Shown piece after piece: positions 17,697-27,460 of a DNA stretch of 64,000 nt. Made by a program: the position numbers and the translations under genes. The stretch's first letter is position 1. Each line of letters opens with the position of its first letter. The DNA comes from Paracoccus lichenicola. Lineage in GTDB: Bacteria > Pseudomonadota > Alphaproteobacteria > Rhodobacterales > Rhodobacteraceae. A model generated the notes under the pieces. The model was given only the letters and a program-made list of their open reading frames with translations. It searched no databases and was not told where the DNA came from. The DNA is taken from positions 434,001-498,000 of the forward strand of contig NZ_WMBT01000002.1 in assembly GCF_009708075.1 (NCBI RefSeq), read 5' to 3'.

Positions 17697-18653
17697 TTAC
17701 AAGGTGACGACGATCTTGCCGACCGACCTGCGGCTGCGCAGCAGATCGAAGGCATCCGCGATGCGGTCCAGCGGCATCGCCTCGCCCACCACGGGGGCCA
17801 GGCGGCCATCGGCGAACATGCGGAACAGGTCGGCCATGCTGTCCGACATGGCGCGGGGGTCCAGCTTGGCGTAGCCGCCCCAGTAGAAACCGTGGATCGA
17901 GATGTTCTTGACCAGCGCGTGATTGAGCGGCAGCACCGGCGGCTTGCCCCCCGCAAAGCCGATCACCAGGAAATGCCCGCCTGCGTTCATGGCGCGGAAC
18001 GCCGCCTCGCCCGCGCTGTCGCCCACCGCGTCATAGACGACATCGACGCCGCCCCCATCGCGCAGCGCGGTTTTCAGGTCGGGGCAATCCGCGCTGTCGA
18101 TCACAAGCTGGGCGCCCGCCGCACGCACCACGTCCAGCCGGTCCCGGCCGCGCGCCACGCCGATCACGCGGGCACCCATGGCCCGCCCGATCTCGACCGC
18201 GGTCAGCCCGACGCCACCCGCCGCGCCCAGGACGGCCAGCGTCTCGCCCGCGCGCAAACCCGCGCGCCCGGCCAAGGCCAGGTGGCTGGTGCCATAGGCG
18301 ATCTGGAAGCCCGCCGCCTGCTCGAAGCTCATCGCGGGCGGCAGGACCGTGCAGGCCCCGACGGGAACGCAGATCCGTTCGGCCATGGTCCCGGCGGCCA
18401 GGACGGCCACGCGGTCGCCCGGGCGAAAGCCGCTGCCTTCGGGCGCGGCGACCACCTCGCCCGCGCCCTCAAGCCCGGGGGCGAAGGGCGGATCCTGGCG
18501 TTCCTGGTATTCGCCCCGGGCCTTCAGCAGATCGGCGAAATTCAGCGCCGCCGCCCGCATCCGCACCAGGATTTGCCCCGGTCCGGGCTGCGGCACGGGG
18601 ACCTCGCGCAGGACGGGATCCCCGCCCAGCCGTTCCACCAGGGCGATTCGCAT
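17697..18653 (-). CDS. Zinc-independent quinone oxidoreductase (MDR family)
   Basis: A 318-residue medium-chain dehydrogenase/reductase of the NADPH:quinone oxidoreductase type. The GroES-like N-terminal half contains MRAAALNFADLLKARGEY and the Rossmann half contains VLGAAGGVGLTAVEIGRAMGA. The structural zinc cysteines of alcohol dehydrogenases are missing. The ATG at 18653 (MRIALVERLGG) is the natural start; the frame stays open upstream to 18776. It could reduce quinones or enones; substrate unknown. Confidence 0.88.
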   Translation of the reverse strand: MRIALVERLGGDPVLREVPVPQPGPGQILVRMRAAALNFADLLKARGEYQERQDPPFAPGLEGAGEVVAAPEGSGFRPGDRVAVLAAGTMAERICVPVGACTVLPPAMSFEQAAGFQIAYGTSHLALAGRAGLRAGETLAVLGAAGGVGLTAVEIGRAMGARVIGVARGRDRLDVVRAAGAQLVIDSADCPDLKTALRDGGGVDVVYDAVGDSAGEAAFRAMNAGGHFLVIGFAGGKPPVLPLNHALVKNISIHGFYWGGYAKLDPRAMSDSMADLFRMFADGRLAPVVGEAMPLDRIADAFDLLRSRRSVGKIVVTL

Positions 18654-18760
18654 CGTCCGGCCGTCCTCTGATCGGAATGTTTTCCCCAAGTCTCTCATCC
18701 CCTTATCCATTGGCCCCGTCCGCCTTGCAGGACCTGTCTTTTTGGTCAGAACCACCGCCA

Positions 18761-18797
18761 TTAACCAGGTTAACACTCGAAAATTGAGAAAGGTTAA
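18761..18797. promoter_or_regulatory. GGTTAA-type operator-like sites upstream of the XRE gene
   Basis: TTAACC-A-GGTTAA (18761-18773) is a perfect inverted repeat, and a further GGTTAA half-site lies 24 bp on (18792-18797), about 36 bp before the regulator start. This is a likely autoregulatory region for the downstream HTH protein, by position only. Confidence 0.35.
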
Positions 18798-18832
18798 GAT
18801 AGTGCTTCCTTAGATTGCATGAGGTGGTAACG

Positions 18833-19192
18833 ATGAAACACGGTGTAGACGTTCATGTTGGCAAGCGCATCCGGCATCGTCGCTGGATGATCGGGATGAC
18901 CCAACAGCAACTGGCCGACAAGGTCGGCATCAAGTTCCAGCAGATCCAGAAATACGAAACCGGCATGAACCGCGTCTCGGCGTCCCGGCTGTGGGACATC
19001 GCGCGCGCGGTGGATGTGCCGGTCTCGTTCTTCTTCGAGGGCCTGCACGAAACCGATGCGCCGTCCGAGGTCGCGGGCGATTTCCTGGCCGACAAGGAGG
19101 CGCTGCAACTGGTGCGCGCCTATTACACGATGCCGGTGGCGCAACGCCGCCAGATCTTCGAGCTGGCCCGCGTGCTGTCGGACGCCGCGTGA
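18833..19192 (+). CDS. XRE family helix-turn-helix transcriptional regulator
   Basis: A 119-residue regulator. The HTH (about residues 12-66: GKRIRHRRWMIGMTQQQLA, FQQIQKYETGMNRVSASRLW) is followed by a short C-terminal region with FFFEGLHE and a helical RAYYTMPVAQRRQIFELARVL. This architecture is widespread in alphaproteobacteria, often as single-domain regulators of unknown target. The ATG at 18833 is preferred over 18815 because GAGGTGG stands 6-12 bases before it. Confidence 0.88.
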   Translation: MKHGVDVHVGKRIRHRRWMIGMTQQQLADKVGIKFQQIQKYETGMNRVSASRLWDIARAVDVPVSFFFEGLHETDAPSEVAGDFLADKEALQLVRAYYTMPVAQRRQIFELARVLSDAA

Positions 19193-19259
19193 CCTGCTGA
19201 CGGCGCGGGCGATCCCCGCGCCGCCGCATCTTCGACGCATCACCCCCTTCGCCGCCACT

Positions 19260-19309
19260 GGCAGGACGCCCCTGTTCGGGTTAGTCCTGCCCTTGGATCG
19301 GAACAGGGG
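19260..19309 (+). promoter_or_regulatory. Candidate H-type pseudoknot covering the hisN ribosome-binding site
   Basis: Stem 1: GGCAGGAC (19260-19267) with GTCCTGCC (19284-19291), eight perfect pairs. Stem 2: CCCCTGTTC in the stem-1 loop (19269-19277) with GAACAGGGG (19301-19309), nine perfect pairs. The stems cross, giving loops of 1, 6 and 9 nt. Stem 2 contains the hisN Shine-Dalgarno AGGGGG (19305-19310); the ATG is at 19316. A separate GGCGCGGG/CCCGCGCC hairpin (near 19202-19222) may end the XRE transcript. Confidence 0.45.
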
Positions 19310-19315
19310 GCAGCG

Positions 19316-20104
19316 ATGCGGGACGCGCAGGACATCATCGACACGGCGCACCATATGGCCGACGCCGCCCGCGCGGCCATCCTGCCCTTTTTCCGCACCG
19401 ACCTGGCGGCGGACAACAAGTGGCAGACCGGATTTGATCCCGTGACCGAGGCAGACCGCGCCGCCGAACGCGCCATGCGCGACGTGCTGGCCCGCCGCCG
19501 CCCCGACGACGCCATCCTGGGCGAGGAATACGGGGCCACCCCTGGCACCAGCGGGCTGACCTGGATCCTGGACCCCATCGACGGCACTCGCGCCTTCCTG
19601 TGCGGCGCGGCCAGTTGGGGGGTGCTGATCGGGGTGTCGGACGGGCAGGACATCATCTATGGCCTGATCGACCAGCCTTACACCCGCGAACGGTTCGAGG
19701 GCGGCTTGGGCCAGGCGCGGCTTTTGTCGGATGCCGGGGAACGCCCCCTGGCGGTGCGCGACGCGCCCCTGTCCCGGGCCACGCTGCTGACCACCTATCC
19801 CGAGGTCGGCACCCATGACGAAGGCGCGGCCTTCCGGCGCGTCGCGGCGCAGGTGCGGCTGACCCGATATGGCCTGGACTGCTATGCCTACGGCCTGCTG
19901 TCCCTGGGCCAGGTGGATCTGGTGATCGAGGCCGGGCTGCAATCCTATGACATCGCCGGGCCGCTGGCCGTGGTCCGCGCGGCGGGGGGCATCGTCACCG
20001 ACTGGCATGGCAGGCCTGCGCAGGGGGGCGGCCAGGTGATCGCCGCCGCCACCCCTGCCCTGCACAGCGCCGCGCTTGCCCTGCTGAACGGGGGCGCCGC
20101 ATGA
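19316..20104 (+). CDS. hisN: Histidinol-phosphatase, inositol monophosphatase family (HisN)
   Basis: A 262-residue Mg2+-dependent phosphatase of the inositol monophosphatase fold. Metal-binding motifs: EADRAAERAMRDVL, GEEYG, the signature WILDPIDGTRAFLCG, and the C-terminal QSYDIAGPLAVVRAAGG. The pattern (DPIDGTRAF, DIAGPLAVV) matches HisN, the histidinol-phosphatase of alphaproteobacteria and actinobacteria, acting in the penultimate part of histidine synthesis; an inositol- or nucleotide-phosphatase role cannot be excluded. It overlaps mgtE by 4 bp. A possible pseudoknot masks its ribosome-binding site. Confidence 0.85.
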   Translation: MRDAQDIIDTAHHMADAARAAILPFFRTDLAADNKWQTGFDPVTEADRAAERAMRDVLARRRPDDAILGEEYGATPGTSGLTWILDPIDGTRAFLCGAASWGVLIGVSDGQDIIYGLIDQPYTRERFEGGLGQARLLSDAGERPLAVRDAPLSRATLLTTYPEVGTHDEGAAFRRVAAQVRLTRYGLDCYAYGLLSLGQVDLVIEAGLQSYDIAGPLAVVRAAGGIVTDWHGRPAQGGGQVIAAATPALHSAALALLNGGAA

Positions 20105-21492
20105 CCGACCAGACCCCCATCCCCGACGACCAGGCCGCCGACGACGAGGACTTCCTGCCCCGGCGCGAGTTGCTGGACCGGATCGACGCGGCCATCCAGG
20201 CGGGCGACGCCGCCCTTCTGAACACGCTGCTGGACCCGATGCACGGCGCCGACATCGCCGACATCATCGAGCGCCTGACCCCGGCCGAACGCCGCGCCTT
20301 CCTGACCCTCTATTCCGGAGAGATCGACGGCGAGATCCTGTCCGAGATCGACGATTCGATCCGCGACGAGGTGATCGAGCAGCTGCCCCCCGAGGTCGTG
20401 GCCGAGGCCGTCCGCGAGATGGACAGCGACGACGTGGTGGACCTGGTCGAGGACATGGACGAACCGGAACGCCAGGAAATCCTGGCCGCCCTGGACGCCA
20501 CCGACCGCGCCGCCGTCCAGCAGTCGCTGGCCTATCCCGAGAACTCTGCCGGGCGCCTGATGCAGTCCGAGGTCGTGACCGCCCCCGAGCACTGGACCGT
20601 GGGCGAGGCCGTGGCCTTTCTGCAATCCGAGGAATGGCTGCCCGAGCAGTTCTATCACATTGTCCTGGTCGATCCGCGCCGCCATCCGCTGGGCTATGTG
20701 ACGCTGGGCCGGTTGCTGGCGTCCAGCCACGCCACCCCCCTGCACGACATCACCGAGGACAGCTTTCGCACCATCAGCGCCTTCGCCGACGAAGGCGACG
20801 TGGCCTATGTCTTCAACCAGTATCACCTGATTTCCGCCCCCGTTGTGGACCGCGACGACCGGCTGGTGGGCATCATCACCATCGACGACGCCATGTCCGT
20901 CCTGGACGAGGAACACGAGGAGGACATCCTGCGCCTGGCGGGCGTGGGCGACGAAAGCCACGTGTCCGACGGCCCGCTGGCCACCGCGCGGCAGCGCCTG
21001 CCCTGGCTGGTCGTCAACCTGTTCACCGCGTCCCTGTCGGCCATCGTGATTTCCCGGTTCGAGGATACGATCGCGGCGCTGGTGGCCTTGGCCGCCTTGA
21101 TGCCCATCGTCGCCTCGACCGGGGGGATCGCGGGCACGCAGTCGCTGGCGGTGGCGGTGCGGGCGCTGGCCACGCGCGAACTGGGCCGGGCCAACGCGCG
21201 GCGGGTGGTCATGCGCGAACTGGTGGCGGGGATGCTGAACGGCGTGTGCCTGGCGCTGATCCTGGGGGTCGCGGGTTGGCTGATCTTCGGCGACGTCCGG
21301 CTGGGCATGGTCCTGGGGGCGGCGATGATCGTGAACCAGATCGTCGCGGCCCTGGGGGGCGTGCTGGTGCCGCTGACGCTGAACAAGCTGGGCCTGGACC
21401 CGGCGCTTGCGTCGGGCACATTCGTCACGACGATGACCGACGTGATGGGCTTCTTCGCCTTCCTGGGCCTTGCCACGCTGGTGCTGCTGTGA
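20101..21492 (+). CDS. mgtE: Magnesium transporter MgtE
   Basis: A 463-residue MgtE channel. The N-domain (residues about 25-150, ALLNTLLDPMHGADIADIIE, PEVVAEAVREMDSDDVVDLV) and the CBS pair (about 155-275) gate the channel by cytosolic Mg2+. The C-terminal membrane domain (about 300-463) includes the pore motif ALMPIVASTGGIAGTQSLAV. It sits between hisN and 5-FCL with 4-bp overlaps on both sides, so the three genes form a translationally coupled operon. The reason for the mixed grouping is unclear; HisN needs Mg2+. Confidence 0.95.
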   Translation: MTDQTPIPDDQAADDEDFLPRRELLDRIDAAIQAGDAALLNTLLDPMHGADIADIIERLTPAERRAFLTLYSGEIDGEILSEIDDSIRDEVIEQLPPEVVAEAVREMDSDDVVDLVEDMDEPERQEILAALDATDRAAVQQSLAYPENSAGRLMQSEVVTAPEHWTVGEAVAFLQSEEWLPEQFYHIVLVDPRRHPLGYVTLGRLLASSHATPLHDITEDSFRTISAFADEGDVAYVFNQYHLISAPVVDRDDRLVGIITIDDAMSVLDEEHEEDILRLAGVGDESHVSDGPLATARQRLPWLVVNLFTASLSAIVISRFEDTIAALVALAALMPIVASTGGIAGTQSLAVAVRALATRELGRANARRVVMRELVAGMLNGVCLALILGVAGWLIFGDVRLGMVLGAAMIVNQIVAALGGVLVPLTLNKLGLDPALASGTFVTTMTDVMGFFAFLGLATLVLL

Positions 21493-22031
21493 GCGAGGAC
21501 AAGGCTGCATTGCGCAGCCGCGCCCTGGCCGCCCGCGCGGCGGGGGGCGACGGGGACGCGCTGACCCGCCACCTGGCCGCCGCCCTGGCGCCGCATCGGG
21601 GCAAGATCCTGGCGGGCTATTGGCCGATGCGCGGCGAACCCGATCCCCGGCCCGCGATGGCGGCCCATGACGGTCCGGTCTGCCTGCCGGTGGTGCCAGG
21701 CAAGGCCGTGCCGCTGGTCTTCCGTCGCTGGGACGGCGAAGCCTTGGTGCCCGGTCCCTTCGGCACGTCCCATCCCCCTGATTCGCAGCCCGTCCTGCGG
21801 CCCGACGTGCTGATCGTGCCGCTTGCGGGTTTCGACCGGGGGGGCAACCGCATCGGCTATGGCGGCGGCTATTACGACCGGACCCTGCAATTGCTGCGCG
21901 AAACAGGGGACGCGACCGCCATCGGCCTGGCCTTCGCGGTCCAGGAACTGCCCGCGATCCCCGCAGATCCCTTCGACCAGCCGCTGGATCTGATCGTCAC
22001 CGACCGGGGTCTCATCCGCCCCCTGCGCTGA
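21489..22031 (+). CDS. 5-formyltetrahydrofolate cyclo-ligase
   Basis: A 180-residue enzyme that converts 5-formyl-THF to 5,10-methenyl-THF with ATP. Motifs: LAGYWPMRGEPDPRP (ATP/substrate region), LRPDVLIVPLAGFDRGGNRIGYGGGYYDRTL (metal/phosphate loop GYGGGYYDR), and ATAIGLAFAVQE. The start is GTG at 21489, overlapping the mgtE stop (GTGA). The open frame continues upstream inside mgtE but is not used. Last gene of the hisN operon. Confidence 0.93.
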   Translation: MSEDKAALRSRALAARAAGGDGDALTRHLAAALAPHRGKILAGYWPMRGEPDPRPAMAAHDGPVCLPVVPGKAVPLVFRRWDGEALVPGPFGTSHPPDSQPVLRPDVLIVPLAGFDRGGNRIGYGGGYYDRTLQLLRETGDATAIGLAFAVQELPAIPADPFDQPLDLIVTDRGLIRPLR

Positions 22032-22487
22032 TCCCGGGCGGCTTGTGGCAGATTTGCATCGGCTGTGCAAAAGCGGTGGACGAGTTGGGGACAAGCCTGT
22101 GGATAAACCGGGGACCGACCTCGCCAAGCCCCTGCCCCGGCCCGCGGAATCGCCCCCACGGCCCTGTTGACGACCGCGCCCCGCCCCTGTCTGTGAGCGA
22201 ATCTTCCGGTCCCCGAAAGACCCCCGAGTCAAGCCGGATCGTGCAAGTTATCCCCAGATAAAAGACGTTGCATTGCTTGCCGAGCAGGATCAATCTTGTG
22301 ATCTGCGGCGTTGGTCATACCAGATGTGGTGGCAGGTGGGTCCATAACCACCAAGACCCGTCGCTTCGTGATTTCGACCTGTCGGGCGGTGCCGCCGCCC
22401 GGACCCATCGTTGCGGCGATGGGGCGGCCGCTTGCCGCCTGGCGCAAGTCGCGGTTCGGGGACGACGAAAAGGAAAGGGCCACGGGC
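22032..22487 (+). promoter_or_regulatory. Long nrdJ upstream region with DnaA-box-like sites
   Basis: 456 bp without a supported gene. It contains TGTGGATAA (22098-22106), the exact complement of the DnaA box TTATCCACA, and TTATCCCCA (22248-22256), one base off; a TTTGCA/TGCAAA inverted repeat lies at about 22053-22071. E. coli nrdAB is known to be DnaA-regulated, so these may be regulatory sites. No cobalamin riboswitch signature was found. Confidence 0.35.
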
Positions 22488-25400
22488 ATGAAGATCGAAC
22501 GGCGTTTTACCACCCCTCAGGGGGGCGCATACGGCGACATCGCCTTCGCGACGACCACCAGCGAGATCCGCAACCCCGACGGCACCGTCGTTTTCCGCAA
22601 CACCTCGGTCGAGGTGCCGCAGGGCTGGAGCCAGGTCGCCAGCGACGTGATCGCCCAGAAGTATTTCCGCAAGGCCGGGGTGCCTGCCGCCCTCAAGCGC
22701 GTCAAGGAAAAGGACGTTCCCGAATTCCTGTGGCGCAGCGTTCCCGATGAAACTGCCCTTGCCGAACTGCCCGAAGACCGGCGCTACGGCGGCGAGACCA
22801 GCGCGCGGCAGGTGTTCGACCGCATGGCCGGGGCCTGGACCTATTGGGGATGGAAGGGCGGGTATTTTTCCACCGAAGAAGACGCCCGCGCCTATCACGA
22901 CGAGATGCGCTTCATGCTGGCCCGCCAGATGGCCGCGCCGAACAGCCCGCAATGGTTCAACACCGGGCTGCACTGGGCCTATGGCATCGACGGCCCGTCG
23001 CAGGGGCACTTCTACGTGGACCACAAGACCGGCAAGCTGGTGAAATCCGACAGCGCCTATGAACATCCGCAACCCCACGCCTGCTTCATCCAGTCGGTCA
23101 GCGACGACCTGGTGAACGAGGGCGGCATCATGGATCTGTGGGTCCGGGAAGCGCGGCTCTTCAAGTATGGATCCGGCACCGGCACAAACTTTTCCTCGCT
23201 GCGCGGCGAAGGGGAACGGCTGTCGGGCGGCGGCAAGTCCTCGGGGTTGATGGGCTTCCTGAAGATCGGCGACCGGGCGGCGGGCGCGATCAAGTCGGGC
23301 GGCACCACGCGCCGCGCGGCCAAGATGGTGATCTGCGACATGGATCACCCCGACATCGAGGCCTTCATCAACTGGAAGGTCATCGAGGAACAGAAGGTGG
23401 CAAGCTTGGTCGCCGGGTCCAAGGCGCATGAAACGAACCTGAACGCCATCTTCGCCGCGATCCGCGACGGCGACGGCGAGACCGATCCCGCCCGAAACGA
23501 CGGCCTGAAAGCCGCCATCCGCGCCGCCAAGCGCGCGATGATCCCGGAAACCTACATCAACCGCGTGCTGCAATACGCGCGCCAGGGCTTCGACAGCATC
23601 GAGTTCCCGACCTATGACACCGACTGGGACAGTGAGGCCTATGTCAGCGTGTCGGGCCAGAACTCGAACAACTCGGTCCGGGTGACGGATGCCTTCCTAC
23701 AAGCGGTGCGCGACGACGCCCCGTGGGAGCTGCTGCGCCGCACGGATGGAAAGGTCGCCAAGACCATCAGCGCCCGCGAGTTGTGGGACCAGGTGGGCCA
23801 CGCCGCCTGGGCCTGCGCCGATCCCGGCATCCAGTTCCACGACACGGTGAACGCCTGGCACACCTGCCCCGAGGACGGGCCGATCCGCGGCAGCAACCCG
23901 TGCAGCGAATACATGTTCCTGGACGACACGGCCTGCAACCTGGCCTCCATGAACCTGCTCACGTTCTTCGCGGATGGCCGGTTCGACGCCGACGCCTATG
24001 TCCACGCCACGCGGCTGTGGACGGTGACGCTGGAGATCAGCGTGCTGATGGCGCAGTTCCCGTCCAAGGAGATCGCGCAGCGCTCCTACGACTTCCGCAC
24101 GCTGGGCCTGGGTTACGCCAATATCGGCGGCCTTCTGATGAACATGGGCCTGGGCTATGACAGCGACGGGGGCCGCGCGCTGTGCGGCGCCTTGACCGCG
24201 ATCATGACAGGCGTGGCCTATGCGACCAGCGCGCGGATGGCGGCGGAACTGGGGGCCTTCCCCGGCTATGCGAAGAATGCCCAGCACATGCTGCGCGTGA
24301 TCCGCAACCACCGCGCGGCGGCGCACGGCACCGGCGCCTATCAGGGCGTGAACGTCGCCCCCGTGGCGCTTGACGCCGACAACTGCCCCGACGCCCGCCT
24401 GGTCGCCATCGCGCGCCAGGCCTGGGACGAGGCGCTGGCCCTGGGCGAGGATCACGGCTTCCGCAACGCCCAGACCACGGTGATCGCGCCGACCGGCACC
24501 ATCGGCCTGGTCATGGACTGCGACACCACCGGGATCGAGCCGGACTTCGCGCTTGTGAAGTTCAAGAAGCTGGCGGGCGGCGGTTACTTCAAGATCATCA
24601 ACCAGTCGGTCCCCGCCGCGCTGACCAAGCTGGGCTACACGCCCGCGCAGGTCGAGGAGATCGTGGCCTACGCCGTGGGCCATGCCACCTTGGGCAACTG
24701 CCCGGGCATCAACCACACCGCCCTGACCGGCCACGGCTTCGGCCTGGCGGAAATCGAGAAGATCGAGGCCTCGCTGGCCACGGCCTTCGACATCCGCTTC
24801 GTCTTCAACCAGTGGACCCTGGGCGAGGATTTCTGCAAGGGCACCTTGGGCATCCCCGCCGACAAGCTGGCCGACCCGACTTTCGACCTGCTGCGCCACC
24901 TGGGCTTCACCCGCGCCCAGATCGACGCGGCCAACGACCATGTCTGCGGCACCATGACCCTGGAAGGCGCACCCTATCTGCGTGCGGAACACCTGTCCGT
25001 CTTCGACTGTGCCAACGCCTGCGGCAAGACGGGCAAGCGTTACCTGTCGGTCGAAAGCCATATCCGCATGATGGCGGCGGCGCAAAGCTTCATCTCGGGC
25101 GCGATTTCCAAGACCATCAACATGCCCAACAGCGCCACCATCGCCGACGCGCTTGCGGCCTACGAGCTGTCCTGGTCGTTGGGCATCAAGGCCAATGCGC
25201 TCTATCGCGACGGTTCCAAGCTGTCGCAGCCGCTGGCCTCGGCCCTGGTCGAGGATGACGAGGAGGCCGAGGAGATCCTGGCGACCGGCAATCCGCAGGA
25301 AAAGGCCGCCGTGATCGCCGAGAAGATCGTCGAGCGGATCATCGTCAAGGAGGTCGTGCGCAGCCACCGCGAGAAACTGCCGCAGCGCCGCAAGGGCTAT

Positions 25401-26075
25401 ACCCAGAAAGCTGTCGTGGGCGGGCACAAGGTCTATCTGCGCACCGGCGAATACGACGACGGGGCCTTGGGCGAAATCTTCATCGACATGCACAAGGAAG
25501 GCGCGGGCTTCCGGGCGATGATGAACAACTTCGCCATCGCCGTGTCGGTGGGCCTGCAATACGGCGTGCCGCTGGAGGAATTCGTGGACGCCTTCACCTT
25601 TACCCGGTTCGAGCCCGCGGGCATGGTGCAGGGCAACGACAGCATCAAGAACGCCACCTCGATCCTGGACTACGTCTTCCGCGAACTGGCCGTGTCCTAT
25701 CTGGACCGCACCGACCTGGCGCATGTCAAACCCGAAGGCGCCCGCTTCGACGACATGGGCGGCGGCGAACGCGAGGGGCTGAACCTGGCCCCGGTCAGCG
25801 AGCAGTCGGAACTGAAGTCGCTGACCATGCTGAAGCAGATCAGCAGCGCGGGCTATCTGCGCAAGCGTTTGCCGCAGGATCTGATGGTGTTGCAGACAGG
25901 GGTGTCGGCCGCGGCGATCCTGTCGGCCGAGCCTGCGGCGATCGACCTGCGCGCCAAGGCCCGGATGCAAGGATACGAAGGCGATCCTTGCGGCGAATGC
26001 GGGAACTATACGCTGGTGCGGAACGGGACCTGCATGAAGTGCAATACGTGCGGGGGGACAAGCGGGTGTAGTTGA
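22488..26075 (+). CDS. nrdJ: Vitamin B12-dependent (class II) ribonucleotide reductase
   Basis: A 1195-residue adenosylcobalamin-dependent reductase that makes deoxyribonucleotides. Cys199 ([12 protein letters not shown]) and Cys483 (TACNLASMN) form the redox pair; Cys472 in SNPCSEYMF is the thiyl-radical cysteine. The 11-residue spacing of the last two equals that of characterised class II enzymes. The C-terminal extension ends in a Cys-rich tail ([19 protein letters not shown]) that is likely zinc-binding or redox-shuttling. The ATG at 22488 follows AAGGAAAGG; the frame is open upstream to 22311 without support. No nrdAB was seen nearby, so this may be the main reductase. Confidence 0.96.
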   Translation: MKIERRFTTPQGGAYGDIAFATTTSEIRNPDGTVVFRNTSVEVPQGWSQVASDVIAQKYFRKAGVPAALKRVKEKDVPEFLWRSVPDETALAELPEDRRYGGETSARQVFDRMAGAWTYWGWKGGYFSTEEDARAYHDEMRFMLARQMAAPNSPQWFNTGLHWAYGIDGPSQGHFYVDHKTGKLVKSDSAYEHPQPHACFIQSVSDDLVNEGGIMDLWVREARLFKYGSGTGTNFSSLRGEGERLSGGGKSSGLMGFLKIGDRAAGAIKSGGTTRRAAKMVICDMDHPDIEAFINWKVIEEQKVASLVAGSKAHETNLNAIFAAIRDGDGETDPARNDGLKAAIRAAKRAMIPETYINRVLQYARQGFDSIEFPTYDTDWDSEAYVSVSGQNSNNSVRVTDAFLQAVRDDAPWELLRRTDGKVAKTISARELWDQVGHAAWACADPGIQFHDTVNAWHTCPEDGPIRGSNPCSEYMFLDDTACNLASMNLLTFFADGRFDADAYVHATRLWTVTLEISVLMAQFPSKEIAQRSYDFRTLGLGYANIGGLLMNMGLGYDSDGGRALCGALTAIMTGVAYATSARMAAELGAFPGYAKNAQHMLRVIRNHRAAAHGTGAYQGVNVAPVALDADNCPDARLVAIARQAWDEALALGEDHGFRNAQTTVIAPTGTIGLVMDCDTTGIEPDFALVKFKKLAGGGYFKIINQSVPAALTKLGYTPAQVEEIVAYAVGHATLGNCPGINHTALTGHGFGLAEIEKIEASLATAFDIRFVFNQWTLGEDFCKGTLGIPADKLADPTFDLLRHLGFTRAQIDAANDHVCGTMTLEGAPYLRAEHLSVFDCANACGKTGKRYLSVESHIRMMAAAQSFISGAISKTINMPNSATIADALAAYELSWSLGIKANALYRDGSKLSQPLASALVEDDEEAEEILATGNPQEKAAVIAEKIVERIIVKEVVRSHREKLPQRRKGYTQKAVVGGHKVYLRTGEYDDGALGEIFIDMHKEGAGFRAMMNNFAIAVSVGLQYGVPLEEFVDAFTFTRFEPAGMVQGNDSIKNATSILDYVFRELAVSYLDRTDLAHVKPEGARFDDMGGGEREGLNLAPVSEQSELKSLTMLKQISSAGYLRKRLPQDLMVLQTGVSAAAILSAEPAAIDLRAKARMQGYEGDPCGECGNYTLVRNGTCMKCNTCGGTSGCS

Positions 26076-26353
26076 GGGGCCTCCCGCAAGCCAGGGCCGG
26101 TGATGTCGGCCAAACCTCGGCGCACGGGAATCGGCGATCTGTTCCCAAGGACGCGGATCTTCTTGCATCGCCCTGACGTGTCGTGAACCGCTTCTTGGCG
26201 AACATGCAGCGGCGCCATGACCGGCCGTTATGCCCACGCAGCATCTTGCCTTGCGGCACGATTGCTGAAAAAAGCGGGCTTGTAATGCCCGCGAACGGAT
26301 TTTCGCCAGGGCGCTGACTTTAATTAGTAACCTTGTTCCATGTTGAGAAAGTA
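26076..26353. other. Gap after nrdJ, no gene seen
   Basis: About 280 bp with no convincing coding region. GCGGGC-ttgtaat-GCCCGC (26274-26292) is a small hairpin. The last 60 bp are AT-rich (TTTAATTAGTAACC) and probably hold the promoter of the next gene. Confidence 0.4.
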
Positions 26354-27460
26354 ATGAGTTTCCCGAAGATCGCACTTATCTACGTTATCGATCCCCCCGC
26401 ATTGACCATCGAAGCGATCCTGCTGTCGGCTTCGATTTGCCGGCACCTTCCGAATGCCGACATCATCGCATACTGCCCCGAGGAAAAGATCGACCGGCTA
26501 CCTCCGCAACTGCGCGAGTATCTGGAACGCACCGGAACGCGCATCGCGACGATGCCCACCGAGGGCGCGTTCGCCCCTCGCTACAAGCAGGGCAACAAGC
26601 TGCTGGCGGCGGCGCAGCCCCGTGTCCATGATTTCACCATCTTCCTGGATACCGACATCGTCGTCTGGCAGCCGTTCGACCTGGCCGGAATGGTCGAAGC
26701 CGGCACGGTTTCAGCCGCGCCCGAGGGACGCTATACCTGGGGCAAGAAGGCGGGCTACTGGGAAACGGCCTATGGCGTCTTCGGCCTGCCTGTTCCCGAG
26801 GATCGCGTGAAGCTGGCCCGCACCGGCGTCATGTCGCCGCCCTACTTCAATGCAGGCGTGGTGGGTTTCCCGACCGGCTTCGGCAAGCTCTGGCTTGAAA
26901 CGGCGCAGGAACTGGACCGCGACATCCATGCCGTCTCGGGCCGCCGTCCCTGGCTGGACCAGATCGCCCTGCCCATCGCCATGCGGCGGGCAGGCCTGGA
27001 CCACAAGCACCTGGATGACCGGTTCAACCTGTCAACCTCGCACACGCCCGTCTCGGAAACCATGCCGGTGAACCGCAAGGCGAAGAAGCAAAGAGAGATC
27101 GACCGGCTGAATGCCATGGATCCCTTCCTGATCCACTATCATGCGATCGGTTCCTTGAAGGACCTGCGCTATGCCGGTTATGCGGACGACCTCCTGCAGG
27201 AGTTCACCATCTTCCGGTCCTTGGAAGAGCTGGACTGGAAGAAGCACATCGACTTCGATCCCAAGGCGGTGATGGCCGAATTCTGGGCGCTGAAGAAGAT
27301 CCCCAGCAAGGAGCGCACGGCAGACCAGCGCAAGCAGTTCGCGGTGGTCCACAAGCGCAAGGAACAGTTCAAGGCAGCCGGCCGCCATCCCGACAAATTC
27401 GCCAATGTCTGGCCTGCCTCGATCATACCGGGCACGGAATCCCGCCGGAAGATCGGATAG
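26354..27460 (+). CDS. Putative GT-A fold glycosyltransferase
   Basis: A 368-residue protein that reads like a GT8-type nucleotide-sugar transferase. An N-terminal Rossmann-like segment (PKIALIYVIDPPALTIEAIL) is followed by the metal-binding DxD-type motif in FTIFLDTDIVVWQPF (near residue 100), then PPYFNAGVVGFPTGFGKLW, WLDQIALPIAMRRAGL and FLIHYHAIGSL, which correspond to the acceptor and late His motifs of such enzymes. There is no signal peptide. The ATG at 26354 is the first in frame; a TTG at 26333 is also in frame. It stands alone between nrdJ and the CRISPR array, and its base composition is less GC-biased than its neighbours, so it may be acquired. Family assignment is by motif only. 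Confidence 0.55.
   Translation: MSFPKIALIYVIDPPALTIEAILLSASICRHLPNADIIAYCPEEKIDRLPPQLREYLERTGTRIATMPTEGAFAPRYKQGNKLLAAAQPRVHDFTIFLDTDIVVWQPFDLAGMVEAGTVSAAPEGRYTWGKKAGYWETAYGVFGLPVPEDRVKLARTGVMSPPYFNAGVVGFPTGFGKLWLETAQELDRDIHAVSGRRPWLDQIALPIAMRRAGLDHKHLDDRFNLSTSHTPVSETMPVNRKAKKQREIDRLNAMDPFLIHYHAIGSLKDLRYAGYADDLLQEFTIFRSLEELDWKKHIDFDPKAVMAEFWALKKIPSKERTADQRKQFAVVHKRKEQFKAAGRHPDKFANVWPASIIPGTESRRKIG

Noticed and set aside
22098-22256. Replication origin suggested by DnaA-like boxes
   Set aside because: Only two sites, no AT-rich unwinding region and no origin-associated genes (dnaA, parAB, hemE) nearby.
22032-22487. Cobalamin riboswitch expected before a B12-dependent reductase
   Set aside because: No B12-box or related conserved core was found on the coding strand.
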